A stretch of DNA of 36,770 nucleotides from Planctomycetota bacterium (GTDB lineage Bacteria; Planctomycetota; SZUA-567; H5-PLA8): NCBI GenBank assembly GCA_026184295.1, contig JAHCJK010000041.1:1-36770 (forward strand). Direction: 5' to 3'. The number at the start of each line of letters is the position of its first letter. Positions within the stretch are counted from its first letter, which is position 1. Below, piece after piece: positions 7,149 to 15,411 of this stretch. The notes below the pieces were generated by a model. That model was not told the DNA's origin and searched no databases. It was given only the letters and a program-made list of their open reading frames with translations. Made by a program: the position numbers and the translations under genes.

Positions 7149-8755
7149 TACTTAAAGAGCGAACTCAGCGGGCCCTTCAGGATCGCCCAGCCGACCCAGG
7201 CGGCGACGGCCAGGATGCCGGCGCCGATGGCCACGCCGGCGGCTTTCGCGCCGACCACCTTCCATATCGGCGTCTCGGGCGGGCGTTCTTCGCGGGCTTC
7301 TTCGCCCACCAGCAGGATGTCTTCGTGCTCGAACGCGTCCTCGGGCGCCTCGCGCTTGCGCTGAAGTTCCGCGGCCAGCGAAGGCGACGCGATCGAGGGC
7401 GGCGCGGCCACTTCGTCCACGCTCTGCACGACGATCTCGCGCGGCAGGATCGGCGGCGGAGGCGGCGGCGCGACCGGGCAGGCGAAGACCAGCCCGCAGG
7501 CGTGGCAGCGCAGGCGCTGGCCTTTCGAAACGAGCATCGGGTCGCCGTCGTACGCGCCGCCGCAGCGCGGGCAGCGCAGTTCTTCCATCACGTCGGCGTA
7601 CGCGGCCTGGGTGGACTGCATCCGGCCCGGGTCCTTGGACGGCGCTTCCAGCAGCATCGAAAGCGGCGACGAAAACTCCGGTTTGCTCCCGGCGGAAGGC
7701 AGGCCCAAAGCGCGGGCGATCTCGGTCGCGACCAGTTCCATCGACTGAATGCGCTGTTCGCGGTCGCGTTCGCACATCTGCAGGACCAGGTGCGAGGCTT
7801 CCGGGCTGATCATGCGGTTGAAGACGCGCGGATCGGGGACCTTCTGCGTCACGTGCGAATTGAAGATCTCGTACAGGTTCCCGCCGATGTACGGGGGGCG
7901 GCCCGCCAGCATGTGGTACAGCGTCAGGCCCAGGCTGTAGATGTCCGAGCGCCCGTCGGGCTCCACTTTGCCTTCGACCTGCTCGGGCGAGATGTAGTGC
8001 GGCGTGCCGAGGACCACGCCGGACATGGTGAGCTTGTGGTCTTCGTCGCCGGTGTTGCGGGCGAGGCCGAAGTCCATCACTTTCACGCCGCCGTCCTTGG
8101 TGAACATGATGTTCGCGGGCTTGACGTCGCGGTGGACCAGGCCTTTGCGGTGCGCGTAGTCCATGCCCTTGGCGGCCGAGAGCATGATCGCGAGCGCCTG
8201 GGCTTCGGGGAAGAAGCTGCGCCGCTGCAGGGCCGCGCCCAGGTCTTCGCCGTCCACGTACTCCAGGGCCATGAAATGCAAGCCGTCGGCCTCGCCGACT
8301 TCCAGGCAGCGGACGAGATGGGGATGGTCGAGCGTCAGGCCGATCTGGGCTTCGCGGCGGAAGCGCCTGATGTACTGCTCGTCGGCCGCGAGGCGCTTGA
8401 AGAGGACCTTCAAGGCCACGAGCGCGCCGTCTTCCTTGCGGCGGGCCTTCAGGACCATGCCCATGCCGCCTTCGCCGAGCTTTTCGATCAGGTTGTAGTT
8501 GCGGATCTGCTTCTGGACGGGCGCGCACTGCTGTTCGCGGATAACGGCTTCGAGCTGGTGCGGGAGCATGTACCCGCGCTCGACCATGATGTCGCCGAGC
8601 TTCTTCTGGACGCCGTTGCGCGTGAGGTCGGCCTGCACGTCCAGGCACTCGCGCACCTGGGTGTGCGTTGCAAACCCCTTGGCCACCGCCAGATCGCCAA
8701 ACGGCGCCTCCAGGCGGATGGACTGGGATTCAGGCTGTGCGGTTGCCGAGACCAT
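7148..8755 (-). CDS. Membrane-anchored Ser/Thr protein kinase with T2SS-E-like N-domain and zinc ribbon
   Basis: A 535-residue Hanks-type kinase with four parts. Residues about 17-76 resemble the N-terminal domain of GspE/PilB ATPases ([10 protein letters not shown]...[20 protein letters not shown]). Residues about 87-350 are the kinase, with the GEGGMGMV loop (94-101), Lys116, HRDVKPAN (208-215), DFG (228-230) and the SPEQ/DIYSLG motifs, so all catalytic residues are present. A zinc ribbon follows (Cys395, 398, 417, 420), then a run of seven prolines. One transmembrane helix near 506-528 ends the chain, leaving the kinase inside the cell. TTG 8761 is an alternative start, five bases after AAGGGG. 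It is divergent from the ROK kinase gene and convergent with the sigma operon. Substrates are unknown. Confidence 0.93.
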   Translation of the reverse strand: MVSATAQPESQSIRLEAPFGDLAVAKGFATHTQVRECLDVQADLTRNGVQKKLGDIMVERGYMLPHQLEAVIREQQCAPVQKQIRNYNLIEKLGEGGMGMVLKARRKEDGALVALKVLFKRLAADEQYIRRFRREAQIGLTLDHPHLVRCLEVGEADGLHFMALEYVDGEDLGAALQRRSFFPEAQALAIMLSAAKGMDYAHRKGLVHRDVKPANIMFTKDGGVKVMDFGLARNTGDEDHKLTMSGVVLGTPHYISPEQVEGKVEPDGRSDIYSLGLTLYHMLAGRPPYIGGNLYEIFNSHVTQKVPDPRVFNRMISPEASHLVLQMCERDREQRIQSMELVATEIARALGLPSAGSKPEFSSPLSMLLEAPSKDPGRMQSTQAAYADVMEELRCPRCGGAYDGDPMLVSKGQRLRCHACGLVFACPVAPPPPPPILPREIVVQSVDEVAAPPSIASPSLAAELQRKREAPEDAFEHEDILLVGEEAREERPPETPIWKVVGAKAAGVAIGAGILAVAAWVGWAILKGPLSSLFK

Positions 8756-8782
8756 CCCCAATTCAGCCCCTTGACGTTAAAG

Positions 8783-8837
8783 TGTGCACGAGGCGCGTAA
8801 GCCCGGACACTATAGCAGAAAGGTGCGCAATGTGCAC
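8783..8837. promoter_or_regulatory. Two direct TGTGCAC motifs in a divergent intergenic region
   Basis: TGTGCAC occurs at 8783-8789 and 8831-8837, in the same orientation and 48 bp apart, between the divergent kinase and ROK genes. Each contains the palindrome GTGCAC. They may be operator half-sites, but this is weak evidence without more copies. Confidence 0.25.
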
Positions 8838-8910
8838 TAACAATCTGGGAGGCAGTTTCGCCCTGGATGCGCTGGAATCGCCTCGTACACCGCGTAAAGA
8901 AAGGGAGGAG

Positions 8911-9858
8911 ATGAACGCCTCTTCCCCTTTCGACATTCTGGCCTTCGACTTCGGCGGCACCCGCGCGCGCTGCGGCCTGGTGGCGCGCGACGGCACGCTG
9001 GGGCCCGCGCGCATTCTCAAGCGTCCCGAAAGCGACGACGGCCCGCAGTGGCTCGAGCGCATGCTGAACGAAGGGCGCTGGCTCCTGAAGGAATCCGCCG
9101 CGCCGCCCAAGGCGCTGGGGGTCTCGTTCGGCGGGCCGGTGGACAACGCGGGGCACATCTTTTCGATGCACGTCCCGGGCTGGGAGTCCATCGACCTGCG
9201 CCGGCGCATGCAGGAGGCCTTCGGCCTGCCGGTCCACGTCGATAACGACGCGAACCTGGGCGGGCTGGGCGAACAGCGTTTCGGCGCCGGCAAGGACACG
9301 CGGAATCTGGCGTACTTCACCGTCAGCACCGGCGTGGGCGGCGGCGCGGTGCTGAACGGCAAGGTCTACCGAGGGACCCACGGGGTCGCGGCGGAATTCG
9401 GGCACATCGCCGTGCGCCCGTTCGATCCCGGCGCGCCCGCCTGCGATTGCGGGAAGCGCGGCTGCGTCGAAAGCCTGGCCTCGGGCCGCGCGATCGCGCG
9501 CGAAGCGAAGCGCGTGCGCGCCGAAGCCGGCCTTCCGGAACTCGCGGGGCTGGGCGCCGACCAGGTCTTTGCCGCGGCGGGCCGGGGCGAAGCCTGGGCG
9601 CTGGAGACGCGCGCGACCGCGGTCGCGGCGCTGGCCCACGGCGTGGCCTCGGTGCTGTGCGTGCTCGACCTGCCGGTGGTGGTGCTCGGCGGAGGCGTGG
9701 CGCAGGCCGGCGAGTTGCTCTTTGGGCCGCTTCGTACGAAAGTGGAGGAAGCCCTGCCCGTGGTGCTGCGCGGCCGCGCGCAGATCCGGCAGGCCGCGCT
9801 GGGCGATTATTCCTCGTTGCTCGGCGCCGCGGCCATGGCCATGGACGCCCTCGCCTGA
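8911..9858 (+). CDS. ROK-family sugar kinase (glucokinase-like)
   Basis: A 315-residue ROK protein. Residues 11-22 carry the phosphate-binding DFGGTRARCGLV. The catalytic Asp lies in VDNDANLGGLGE (about 110-121). The glycine-rich STGVGGGAV follows, then the ROK zinc site GHIAV...CDCGKRGCVES (about 168-183). There is no DNA-binding domain, so this is a kinase rather than a NagC/Mlc-type repressor. The likely reaction is ATP-dependent 6-phosphorylation of a hexose or N-acyl hexosamine, and the substrate is not decidable. I chose the ATG at 8911 because a purine-rich AAGGGAGGAG run directly precedes it. An in-frame ATG at 8830 would add unrelated sequence. gmhA and waaA follow closely, so it may supply activated sugar for surface polysaccharide. 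Confidence 0.9.
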   Translation: MNASSPFDILAFDFGGTRARCGLVARDGTLGPARILKRPESDDGPQWLERMLNEGRWLLKESAAPPKALGVSFGGPVDNAGHIFSMHVPGWESIDLRRRMQEAFGLPVHVDNDANLGGLGEQRFGAGKDTRNLAYFTVSTGVGGGAVLNGKVYRGTHGVAAEFGHIAVRPFDPGAPACDCGKRGCVESLASGRAIAREAKRVRAEAGLPELAGLGADQVFAAAGRGEAWALETRATAVAALAHGVASVLCVLDLPVVVLGGGVAQAGELLFGPLRTKVEEALPVVLRGRAQIRQAALGDYSSLLGAAAMAMDALA

Positions 9859-9889
9859 CCGGCGCGGGAACAGACACTGGAGACCCACG

Positions 9890-10489
9890 ATGCCGACGAC
9901 GCTCGCGAAAGAGAACCCCGTCACCGCCGCCTACGTGAGCGGCTACCTGGAAAAGCTGTCCGCGCTGCTGAAGAGCCTCGACCCGAAAGAGGTCGAAGCC
10001 GTCGGCAAGCTGCTGCACCAGGCCCGCGACGAAGGGCGCCAGGTCTTCGTGCTCGGCAACGGCGGCAGCGCCGCGCTGGCCTCGCACGTGGCCGTGGACC
10101 TGGGCAAGGGCTGCTCGCGCGGGCGCGAAAAGCGCTTCAAGGTCCTCTCGCTCACCGACAACACGCCCTGGATGACGGCGCTGAGCAACGACATCTCCTA
10201 CGACGACGTCTTCGCCGAACAGCTCGCCAACTACGCGCGCAAGGGCGACGTGCTGCTGGCGATCTCCGGCAGCGGCAATTCCAAGAACGTGCTCAAGGCG
10301 CTGGAACTGGCCAACCGGATGGGCCTCGAGACCGTCGGCATCTCGGGCTTTAAAGGCGGCAAGCTGAAGCCGATGGTCAAGCACCACGTCCAGGTCTCGT
10401 CCGAACACATGGGCCTGATCGAAGACGCCCAGTTGATCGTCTGCCACATCCTCGTCTACGGCTTCATGGACGTCGAAGGATGCGGCTGA
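9890..10489 (+). CDS. gmhA: SIS-domain phosphoheptose isomerase
   Basis: A 199-residue single SIS-domain protein. It has the sedoheptulose-7-phosphate isomerase pattern: LGNGGSAALASH (about 55-66), LTDNTPWMTALSND, then the second phosphate-binding ISGSGNSKNVLKAL and the C-terminal HMGLIEDAQLIVCHIL. GmhA makes D-glycero-D-manno-heptose 7-phosphate, the first step toward the heptose of the LPS inner core. Some relatives act on other sugar phosphates, and the usual active-site D-A-Q-H is A-L-A-S-H here, so the exact substrate is slightly open. GGAG lies seven bases before ATG 9890. The gene lies 31 bp after the ROK kinase and 25 bp before waaA, and all three are probably one operon. Confidence 0.85.
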   Translation: MPTTLAKENPVTAAYVSGYLEKLSALLKSLDPKEVEAVGKLLHQARDEGRQVFVLGNGGSAALASHVAVDLGKGCSRGREKRFKVLSLTDNTPWMTALSNDISYDDVFAEQLANYARKGDVLLAISGSGNSKNVLKALELANRMGLETVGISGFKGGKLKPMVKHHVQVSSEHMGLIEDAQLIVCHILVYGFMDVEGCG

Positions 10490-10514
10490 GCCTGCGGTTC
10501 CGGGCGCCTCGCGC

Positions 10515-11873
10515 ATGACTGCCGTTCCCCAAGACCCCGGCCCACCCGATCCGGCGGAAGGCTCCGGCGCTTCGCGGCGCTGGGACGCCGTCTACGGCAC
10601 GCTGATGGTGGTGGGCTTCCCCATCCTCCTGTACCGGCGCCTGGTGCTCCGCAAGGACACCGAAGGCGGCCGCCAGAAATGGGGGCACGTGCCCGAACGC
10701 CCCGCGCACCCCAAGCGCATCTGGATTCACGCCGTCTCCGTCGGCGAAGCGATGGCCACGAACGTGCTGGTCAAGCGCCTGCGCCAGGACGTGCCGGACG
10801 CGGAGATCGTCTTCTCCACCACGACGCAGACGGGGCAGGAAGTCGCGCGCAAGCTCTACGGGGCCGAATCGGTCTTCTACTATCCGTACGATTTTACCGG
10901 AGCGATCCGCCGCAGCCTGGACCGCACCAAGCCCACGCTGATCGTGCTGATGGAACTGGAAGTCTGGCCGAACCTGACCGCGGAAGCGCTCGCGCGCAAG
11001 ATTCCCGTCGTGGTCGTGAACGGGCGCATCACCGAGCGCTCGATGCTGCGCTACAAGAAAGGCCTGTGGGCGCTGGGCGGCAGTTTCCGGCGCGTGCGGC
11101 GCTGGCTGATGCAGACCGACGAATACGCGACGCGCATCAAGCACCTGCTCGTCGATCCCGCGCGCATCGAAGTGGCCGGCAACGTGAAGTACGACGACGT
11201 CGAAACGCAGCCGCTTGCGCCCGAGGAACGCGCCGAAGCCCGCGCGATGCTCGGCCTGCCGCCCGAGGCCGCCGTGCTGATCGGCGGGAGCACGCATCCG
11301 TCGGAAGAGGAGACGCTGCTCGGCGCGTACCGCCTGCTGCGCGAAAGGTTCCCCGCCCTGCGGCTGGTGCTCGTGCCGCGGCACCCGCACCGCCTGGACG
11401 AAGTGGAAAAGGCGATCGGGACGCACGGCTTCCCGGCCGTGCGGCGTTCGGCCATCAAGGCACAGGGCGCCGCGGCCTTCGGGAAACTCCCCGCCGAGAC
11501 CCGCGGCCGCGCCGTGGTGCTCGTCGATACGATGGGCGAACTGAAGAAGATCTACAAAGGCACGGACCTCGCGTTCGTCGGCGGCAGCCTGATCCCGCAC
11601 GGCGGACAGAACCCGATGGAACCGGCCGGCTACGGCATCCCGACGATCTACGGGCCGTACATGCACAACTTCGGCGAAGCGGTGCTGATCCTGCGCGACG
11701 CTCAGGGCGGCGTGATGGCCGAGAACGCCCCGGCCCTGGCCCCCGCGCTCGATAAACTGCTCGCCGATCCCGCCGCCGCCAAGGCCATGGGCCAGCGCGC
11801 GCGCGAAGCGTTCCTGCAGCGGCAGGGCGCGACCGCAAAGGTCGTGGCGTATCTGAAGACCTTGCTGGCGTAG
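10515..11873 (+). CDS. waaA: 3-deoxy-D-manno-octulosonic acid transferase
   Basis: A 452-residue GT-B glycosyltransferase that adds KDO from CMP-KDO to lipid A precursors at the inner membrane. It opens with a short proline-rich tail, a membrane-binding helix (about 29-41, GTLMVVGFPILLY) and the family motif IWIHAVSVGE (about 69-78). TTTTQTGQEVA, the acceptor-side MELEVWPN, the VAGNVKYD segment, GSTHPSEEE and the donor-site FVGGSLIPHGGQNPMEPAGYG follow. The N-terminal extension of about 20 residues is slightly longer than usual. It is probably cotranscribed with the ROK kinase and gmhA. Its presence is strong evidence for an outer membrane with KDO-containing lipopolysaccharide. Confidence 0.93.
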   Translation: MTAVPQDPGPPDPAEGSGASRRWDAVYGTLMVVGFPILLYRRLVLRKDTEGGRQKWGHVPERPAHPKRIWIHAVSVGEAMATNVLVKRLRQDVPDAEIVFSTTTQTGQEVARKLYGAESVFYYPYDFTGAIRRSLDRTKPTLIVLMELEVWPNLTAEALARKIPVVVVNGRITERSMLRYKKGLWALGGSFRRVRRWLMQTDEYATRIKHLLVDPARIEVAGNVKYDDVETQPLAPEERAEARAMLGLPPEAAVLIGGSTHPSEEETLLGAYRLLRERFPALRLVLVPRHPHRLDEVEKAIGTHGFPAVRRSAIKAQGAAAFGKLPAETRGRAVVLVDTMGELKKIYKGTDLAFVGGSLIPHGGQNPMEPAGYGIPTIYGPYMHNFGEAVLILRDAQGGVMAENAPALAPALDKLLADPAAAKAMGQRAREAFLQRQGATAKVVAYLKTLLA

Positions 11874-11890
11874 TCTTTCTTTCTATTTCA

Positions 11891-11981
11891 CCGCGGAGAT
11901 CGCAGAGCACGCGGAGAACGGCCGACGGCCTAATCCGTATCGGTTTCCTTCCGTTCTTCGTGGTCTTCGTGTCCTTCGTGG
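11891..11981. repeat. Pair of 9-bp-periodic repeat blocks
   Basis: Two blocks lie 18 bp after waaA. Block one (11892-11918) is three nonamers, CGCGGAGAT, CGCAGAGCA and CGCGGAGAA. Block two (11954-11980) is three nonamers, TTCTTCGTG, GTCTTCGTG and TCCTTCGTG. About 35 bp of unique sequence separates them. Similar 'CGCAGAG' and 'TTCGTGGTC' strings are, from memory, dispersed in intergenic regions of many bacterial genomes. There is no coding potential. Confidence 0.75.
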
Positions 11982-12070
11982 ACCGTCCGTTGCTGTCTGG
12001 CCGTTCTGAAGTTTCTGCCGTTTTCAGTTCTTGTCCGTTCCGCCGTTGGTGAAGCCTTCGGTTGCGGCGA

Positions 12071-12098
12071 TTGTCTGCCCGGATGGGCGCGCTATGCT
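12071..12098 (+). promoter_or_regulatory. Candidate sigma-70 promoter for a leaderless ABC ATPase mRNA
   Basis: TTGTCT (12071-12076), a 16-bp spacer and TATGCT (12093-12098) resemble -35 and -10 boxes. Transcription would start within a base or two of ATG 12107. This agrees with the lack of a Shine-Dalgarno site there. Confidence 0.35.
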
Positions 12099-12106
12099 TC
12101 ACCCCC

Positions 12107-13186
12107 ATGCCTGAGCCGCTCATCCGGGTCGAACACCTGGTCAAAGACTTCAAGACGTACGACCGCCGCACGGGACTTATGGGCGCGGTGCTCGACCTCT
12201 TCCACCGCGAATACAAGACGCTGCGCGCGGTCAACGACGTGGCCTTCCAGATCGACCGCGGCGAGATGGTCGGCTACATCGGGGCCAACGGCGCCGGAAA
12301 ATCGACGACCCTCAAGATTCTCTGCGGCATCCTTTTTCCCACCTCGGGCGAATGCACCGTGGACGGGCGCACGCCGTGGAAGGACCGCGAGGCCCACGTG
12401 CAGCGCATCGGCGCGGTCTTCGGGCAGCGCTCGCAGCTCTGGTGGGACCTCGCCGCGGGCGAATCCCTGCGCCTGATCGGACGCATCTACGGCGTGCCGG
12501 ACGAAAAGGTGAGCGAACGCATCGCCGAATTCGACCGCATCCTGGAACTCGGCGCGTTCCTCAAGACCCCGGTGCGCAAGCTTTCCCTCGGGCAGAAGAT
12601 GCGCTGCGAACTCGCGGCCTCGCTGATCCACGAACCGCCCATCGTCTTCCTCGACGAGCCCACCATCGGGCTCGACGTCGTCGCCAAGCAGGCGATCCGC
12701 GAATTCCTGCGCAAGATCAACCGCGAGCGCAACGTGACGATGATCCTGACCACGCACGACCTGCGCGAGATCGAGGAACTCTGCAAGCGCGTGCTCATCA
12801 TCGACAAGGGCAAGCTCGTCTTCGACGGCTCGCTGGAAGGCCTGCGCGCCGAGGCCGTCGATACCGTCAAGCTGCGCTTCCGCATCTCGCACGCGCTCGA
12901 CGCGAGCTGGAAGCCCGACGGGCTGCCCACGCGCGGGATCGACTGGTTCCCCAACGGCGCCGAAGCCGTCGCGCAGCTCCGCCGCACGGCCCCGCCGCGC
13001 GCCGAAGTGATCCGCGCGGCGCTGGAGCACTTCAAGGCCGCGCTGCTGGACATCGCCATCGAAGAGCCCGGCATCGAAGAGATCGTCCAGCGCATCTACA
13101 AGTCGTCCGAAGCGACCACCGCGTTCACCATCGACGGCGTGATGAAGGGCATGCGCGAGGCGCAGGCCCGCTCCAAGGAAAGCTGA
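12107..13186 (+). CDS. ABC transporter ATP-binding protein, COG4586 type
   Basis: A 359-residue ABC ATPase with Walker A GANGAGKST (about 58-66), the distinctive VFGQRSQLWWDL Q-loop region, signature LSLGQKMRCELA, Walker B IVFLDEPTIGLDVVAK and H-loop TTHDLREIE. These strings match the uncharacterised ABC-2 type export ATPase group COG4586 very closely. That group normally sits beside two membrane permease genes (COG4587 and COG3694). A C-terminal extension of about 100 residues follows the nucleotide-binding domain. No permease gene is present on either side here, so it is orphaned at least within this window. ATG 12107 is chosen by homology; an upstream in-frame ATG (12062) would add 15 unrelated residues. 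The substrate is unknown. Confidence 0.9.
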   Translation: MPEPLIRVEHLVKDFKTYDRRTGLMGAVLDLFHREYKTLRAVNDVAFQIDRGEMVGYIGANGAGKSTTLKILCGILFPTSGECTVDGRTPWKDREAHVQRIGAVFGQRSQLWWDLAAGESLRLIGRIYGVPDEKVSERIAEFDRILELGAFLKTPVRKLSLGQKMRCELAASLIHEPPIVFLDEPTIGLDVVAKQAIREFLRKINRERNVTMILTTHDLREIEELCKRVLIIDKGKLVFDGSLEGLRAEAVDTVKLRFRISHALDASWKPDGLPTRGIDWFPNGAEAVAQLRRTAPPRAEVIRAALEHFKAALLDIAIEEPGIEEIVQRIYKSSEATTAFTIDGVMKGMREAQARSKES

Positions 13187-13206
13187 AACCCCGCGAAAAA
13201 TCCCCG

Positions 13207-13246
13207 TTGCTTTGCCGCCGAACAGGTGTACTGTATATAGAACACC
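13207..13246 (+). promoter_or_regulatory. Promoter with palindromic operator for the XRE-cupin gene
   Basis: A 22-bp imperfect palindrome at 13225-13246 (GGTGT-A-CT...AG-A-ACACC, 18 of 22 positions symmetric) overlaps candidate -10 boxes TACTGT (13229-13234) or TATATA (13234-13239). Matching -35 boxes are TTGCTT (13207-13212) or TTGCCG (13212-13217), each 16 bp away. The location upstream of an HTH regulator suggests autoregulation. Confidence 0.55.
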
Positions 13247-13263
13247 GTTCGGGATACCAGACG

Positions 13264-13824
13264 ATGGCGGACGAACTCAAGATCGGCAGGCGGCTCAAGG
13301 CGCTGCGGGAAAAGAAGAAGCTTTCCCTGCGCGCGCTGGCCCGCGAGACCGGGATCGCGGTGAGTTTTCTCTCCTCGGTCGAGAGCGGCCAGAACAACGT
13401 CTCCGTCGCCAAGCTCAAGACGATTCTCGACGCGCTGGACACGAACCTGGGCGCGTTCTTCAGCCAGGCGCCCGAGCCCCCCGCGCGGATCGTCTACCGC
13501 CGCGAGGACCTGACGGAGATCAGCGGGCAGGGCAACGGCATCTCGTTTCTGGAAATCGCCGCCGGGCGCCCCGGGCGCGCGCTGCAGATGCTGGTGGAAC
13601 GCTACAAGCCCGGCGCGGACACGGGCCGGGAACTGTACCGCCACGACGCCGAGGAAGCCGGCGTGGTGCTGAAGGGCAAACTGGAACTGACCGTCGAGGA
13701 CGAAGTCTTCGTGCTCGGGCCGGGCGACGCGTACTACTTCGACAGCCGCCGGCCGCACCGTTTTCGCAACCTGGGCAAGACCGACGTCGCATCGATCTCG
13801 GTGAACACGCCGCCCAGCTTTTAG
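13264..13824 (+). CDS. XRE-family transcriptional regulator with cupin sensor domain
   Basis: A 186-residue regulator. Residues about 7-62 are an XRE/Cro-C1 helix-turn-helix (IGRRLKALREKKKLSLRALA, then SFLSSVESGQNNVSVAKL). Residues about 110-183 are a cupin barrel (HDAEEAGVVLKGKLELTV...LGPGDAYYFDSRRPHRFRN). This two-domain plan is that of PuuR-like regulators, which often control polyamine, amino acid or aldehyde catabolism and sense a small ligand in the cupin. It lies 47 bp before mmsA and probably controls the genes downstream. A palindrome upstream suggests it also represses itself. The short 12-nt spacing from GGGA to the ATG gives only a weak ribosome site. The ligand is unknown. Confidence 0.92.
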   Translation: MADELKIGRRLKALREKKKLSLRALARETGIAVSFLSSVESGQNNVSVAKLKTILDALDTNLGAFFSQAPEPPARIVYRREDLTEISGQGNGISFLEIAAGRPGRALQMLVERYKPGADTGRELYRHDAEEAGVVLKGKLELTVEDEVFVLGPGDAYYFDSRRPHRFRNLGKTDVASISVNTPPSF

Positions 13825-13871
13825 GCATGCCGCGCGGCCGAACGGCCCGCGCGGGAGGAGAGAGGAACGCC

Positions 13872-15407
13872 ATGTCCGTCGCCATGAAGCCCGAAGCCCG
13901 CCGCGCGCCCGCGCCGCACGCCTCGAAGAAGCTGAACCTGATCGCGGGAAGCTGGAGCGAAGGCCAGGGCGCAGTCACGCGCAAGCTGCTGAATCCCGCC
14001 GACACGACGGAAGTCGTCGCCGAGGTCCGCGAAGCCGCCCTGAACCAGGTGGACGCCGCGTGCGAGGCCGCGCATGCGGCCTTCCTGCGCTGGCGCAGCA
14101 CCCCGGTGCTCGACCGCGTGCAGGTGCTCTTCAAGTTCAAGCAGTTGCTCGAAGCGCACTACCTGGAACTCGCCGAACTGCTGGTGCGCGAAAACGGCAA
14201 ACTGCTCAGCGAAGCCAAGGGCGACGTGCGCCGCGGGTTCGACGTCGTGGACTTCGCCTGCGGCATCGCGACGCACCTGCAAGGCCGCACGCTGCCGGAC
14301 GTCTCGAGCAACGTGGACACGTACATGATCCGCGAAGCCGTCGGCGTCGTGGCGGGGATTCCTCCGTTCAATTTTCCGGCCATGATCCCGCTGTGGATGA
14401 TGCCCATCGCCGTCGCCTGCGGCAACGCGTTCGTGCTCAAGCCGGCCGAAAAGGCTCCGCTGACCGGCACGCGCCTCGCGGAACTCTTCACGCAGGCCGG
14501 CCTGCCCGAAGGCGTCGTGAGCGTCGTGCAGGGCGGCAAGGAAGTGAGCGAGCGGCTGATCGCGCACCCGCACGTGCGGGCCGTCAGCTTCGTCGGCAGT
14601 TCGGCGGTGGCCGAGTCGGTCTACAAGCTGGCCGCGCAGCACGGCAAGCGCGTGCAGGCGCTCGGCGGCGCGAAGAACCACCTGATCGTCCTGCCCGACG
14701 CGGACCTGGAACGCAGCATCCCGGCGCTGATCGGTTCGTGCTACGGCTGCGCGGGCCAGCGCTGCCTGGCGGGCAGCGTCGTCATCGCCGTCGGCGACCA
14801 GAAGCGCCAGGATGCCGTGCGCGACGCCTTCGTCGCCGCGGCGCGGAAGCTGGTCCCGGGCGACGGGCTCGAGGAAGGCGCCACGCTGCCGCCGGTGATC
14901 GGCATCGAGCACAAGGCCAAGGTCGAACAGTGGATCGAACGCGGCGTGCGCGACGGCGCGCGCCTGATCCTCGACGGGCGCAACCCCAAGACGCCTTCGC
15001 ACCCGCACGGCTGCTTCGTCGGCGCGACGGTCTTCGACGGCGTGACCTCCGAGATGCCGGTCGCGCAGGAAGAAGTCTTCGGGCCCGTGGTCAACTTCAT
15101 GCGCGCGAAGGACGCCGACGAGGCCATCGACATCTCCAACCGCACGCGCTTCGGCAACTCCGCGAGCCTCTTCACGCAGGACGGCGCGGCCGTGCGGCGC
15201 TTCCGCGAACGCATCCAGTGCGGGATGCTCGGCGTCAACCTGGGCGTCCCCGCGCCGATGGCGATGTTCAGCTTCGGCGGCTGGAAGGGCAGCTTCTTCG
15301 GCGACCTGCACGCCTACGGCCCCGACGCGGTCGATTTCTACACCAAGAAGAAGGTCGTCACTGAACGCTGGTTCGGCGCCGAAGCGCCAAAGGACGGATG
15401 GGTTTGA
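13872..15407 (+). CDS. mmsA: Methylmalonate-semialdehyde dehydrogenase (CoA-acylating)
   Basis: A 511-residue aldehyde dehydrogenase of the CoA-acylating MmsA type. It oxidises malonate or methylmalonate semialdehyde with NAD+ and CoA to acetyl- or propionyl-CoA plus CO2. Family marks are GIPPFNFPAM, the FVGSS cofactor turn, LGGAKNH in place of the general-base ELGGK of ordinary ALDHs, the nucleophile Cys298 in AGQRCLAG, and the C-terminal FSFGGWKGSFFGDLHAYG, which is nearly diagnostic. A strong GGAGGAGAGAGG tract precedes ATG 13872. The start adds about 20 Pro/Ala-rich residues before the domain. The gene sits between a cupin regulator and a class III aminotransferase, which together suit beta-alanine, valine or related breakdown. 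Confidence 0.95.
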   Translation: MSVAMKPEARRAPAPHASKKLNLIAGSWSEGQGAVTRKLLNPADTTEVVAEVREAALNQVDAACEAAHAAFLRWRSTPVLDRVQVLFKFKQLLEAHYLELAELLVRENGKLLSEAKGDVRRGFDVVDFACGIATHLQGRTLPDVSSNVDTYMIREAVGVVAGIPPFNFPAMIPLWMMPIAVACGNAFVLKPAEKAPLTGTRLAELFTQAGLPEGVVSVVQGGKEVSERLIAHPHVRAVSFVGSSAVAESVYKLAAQHGKRVQALGGAKNHLIVLPDADLERSIPALIGSCYGCAGQRCLAGSVVIAVGDQKRQDAVRDAFVAAARKLVPGDGLEEGATLPPVIGIEHKAKVEQWIERGVRDGARLILDGRNPKTPSHPHGCFVGATVFDGVTSEMPVAQEEVFGPVVNFMRAKDADEAIDISNRTRFGNSASLFTQDGAAVRRFRERIQCGMLGVNLGVPAPMAMFSFGGWKGSFFGDLHAYGPDAVDFYTKKKVVTERWFGAEAPKDGWV

Positions 15408-15411
15408 ACGA

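Noticed and set aside
8761..8910. Sigma-70 promoter from TTGACG (8771) and TATAGC (8811)
   Set aside because: The spacing is 34 bp, far beyond the usual range.
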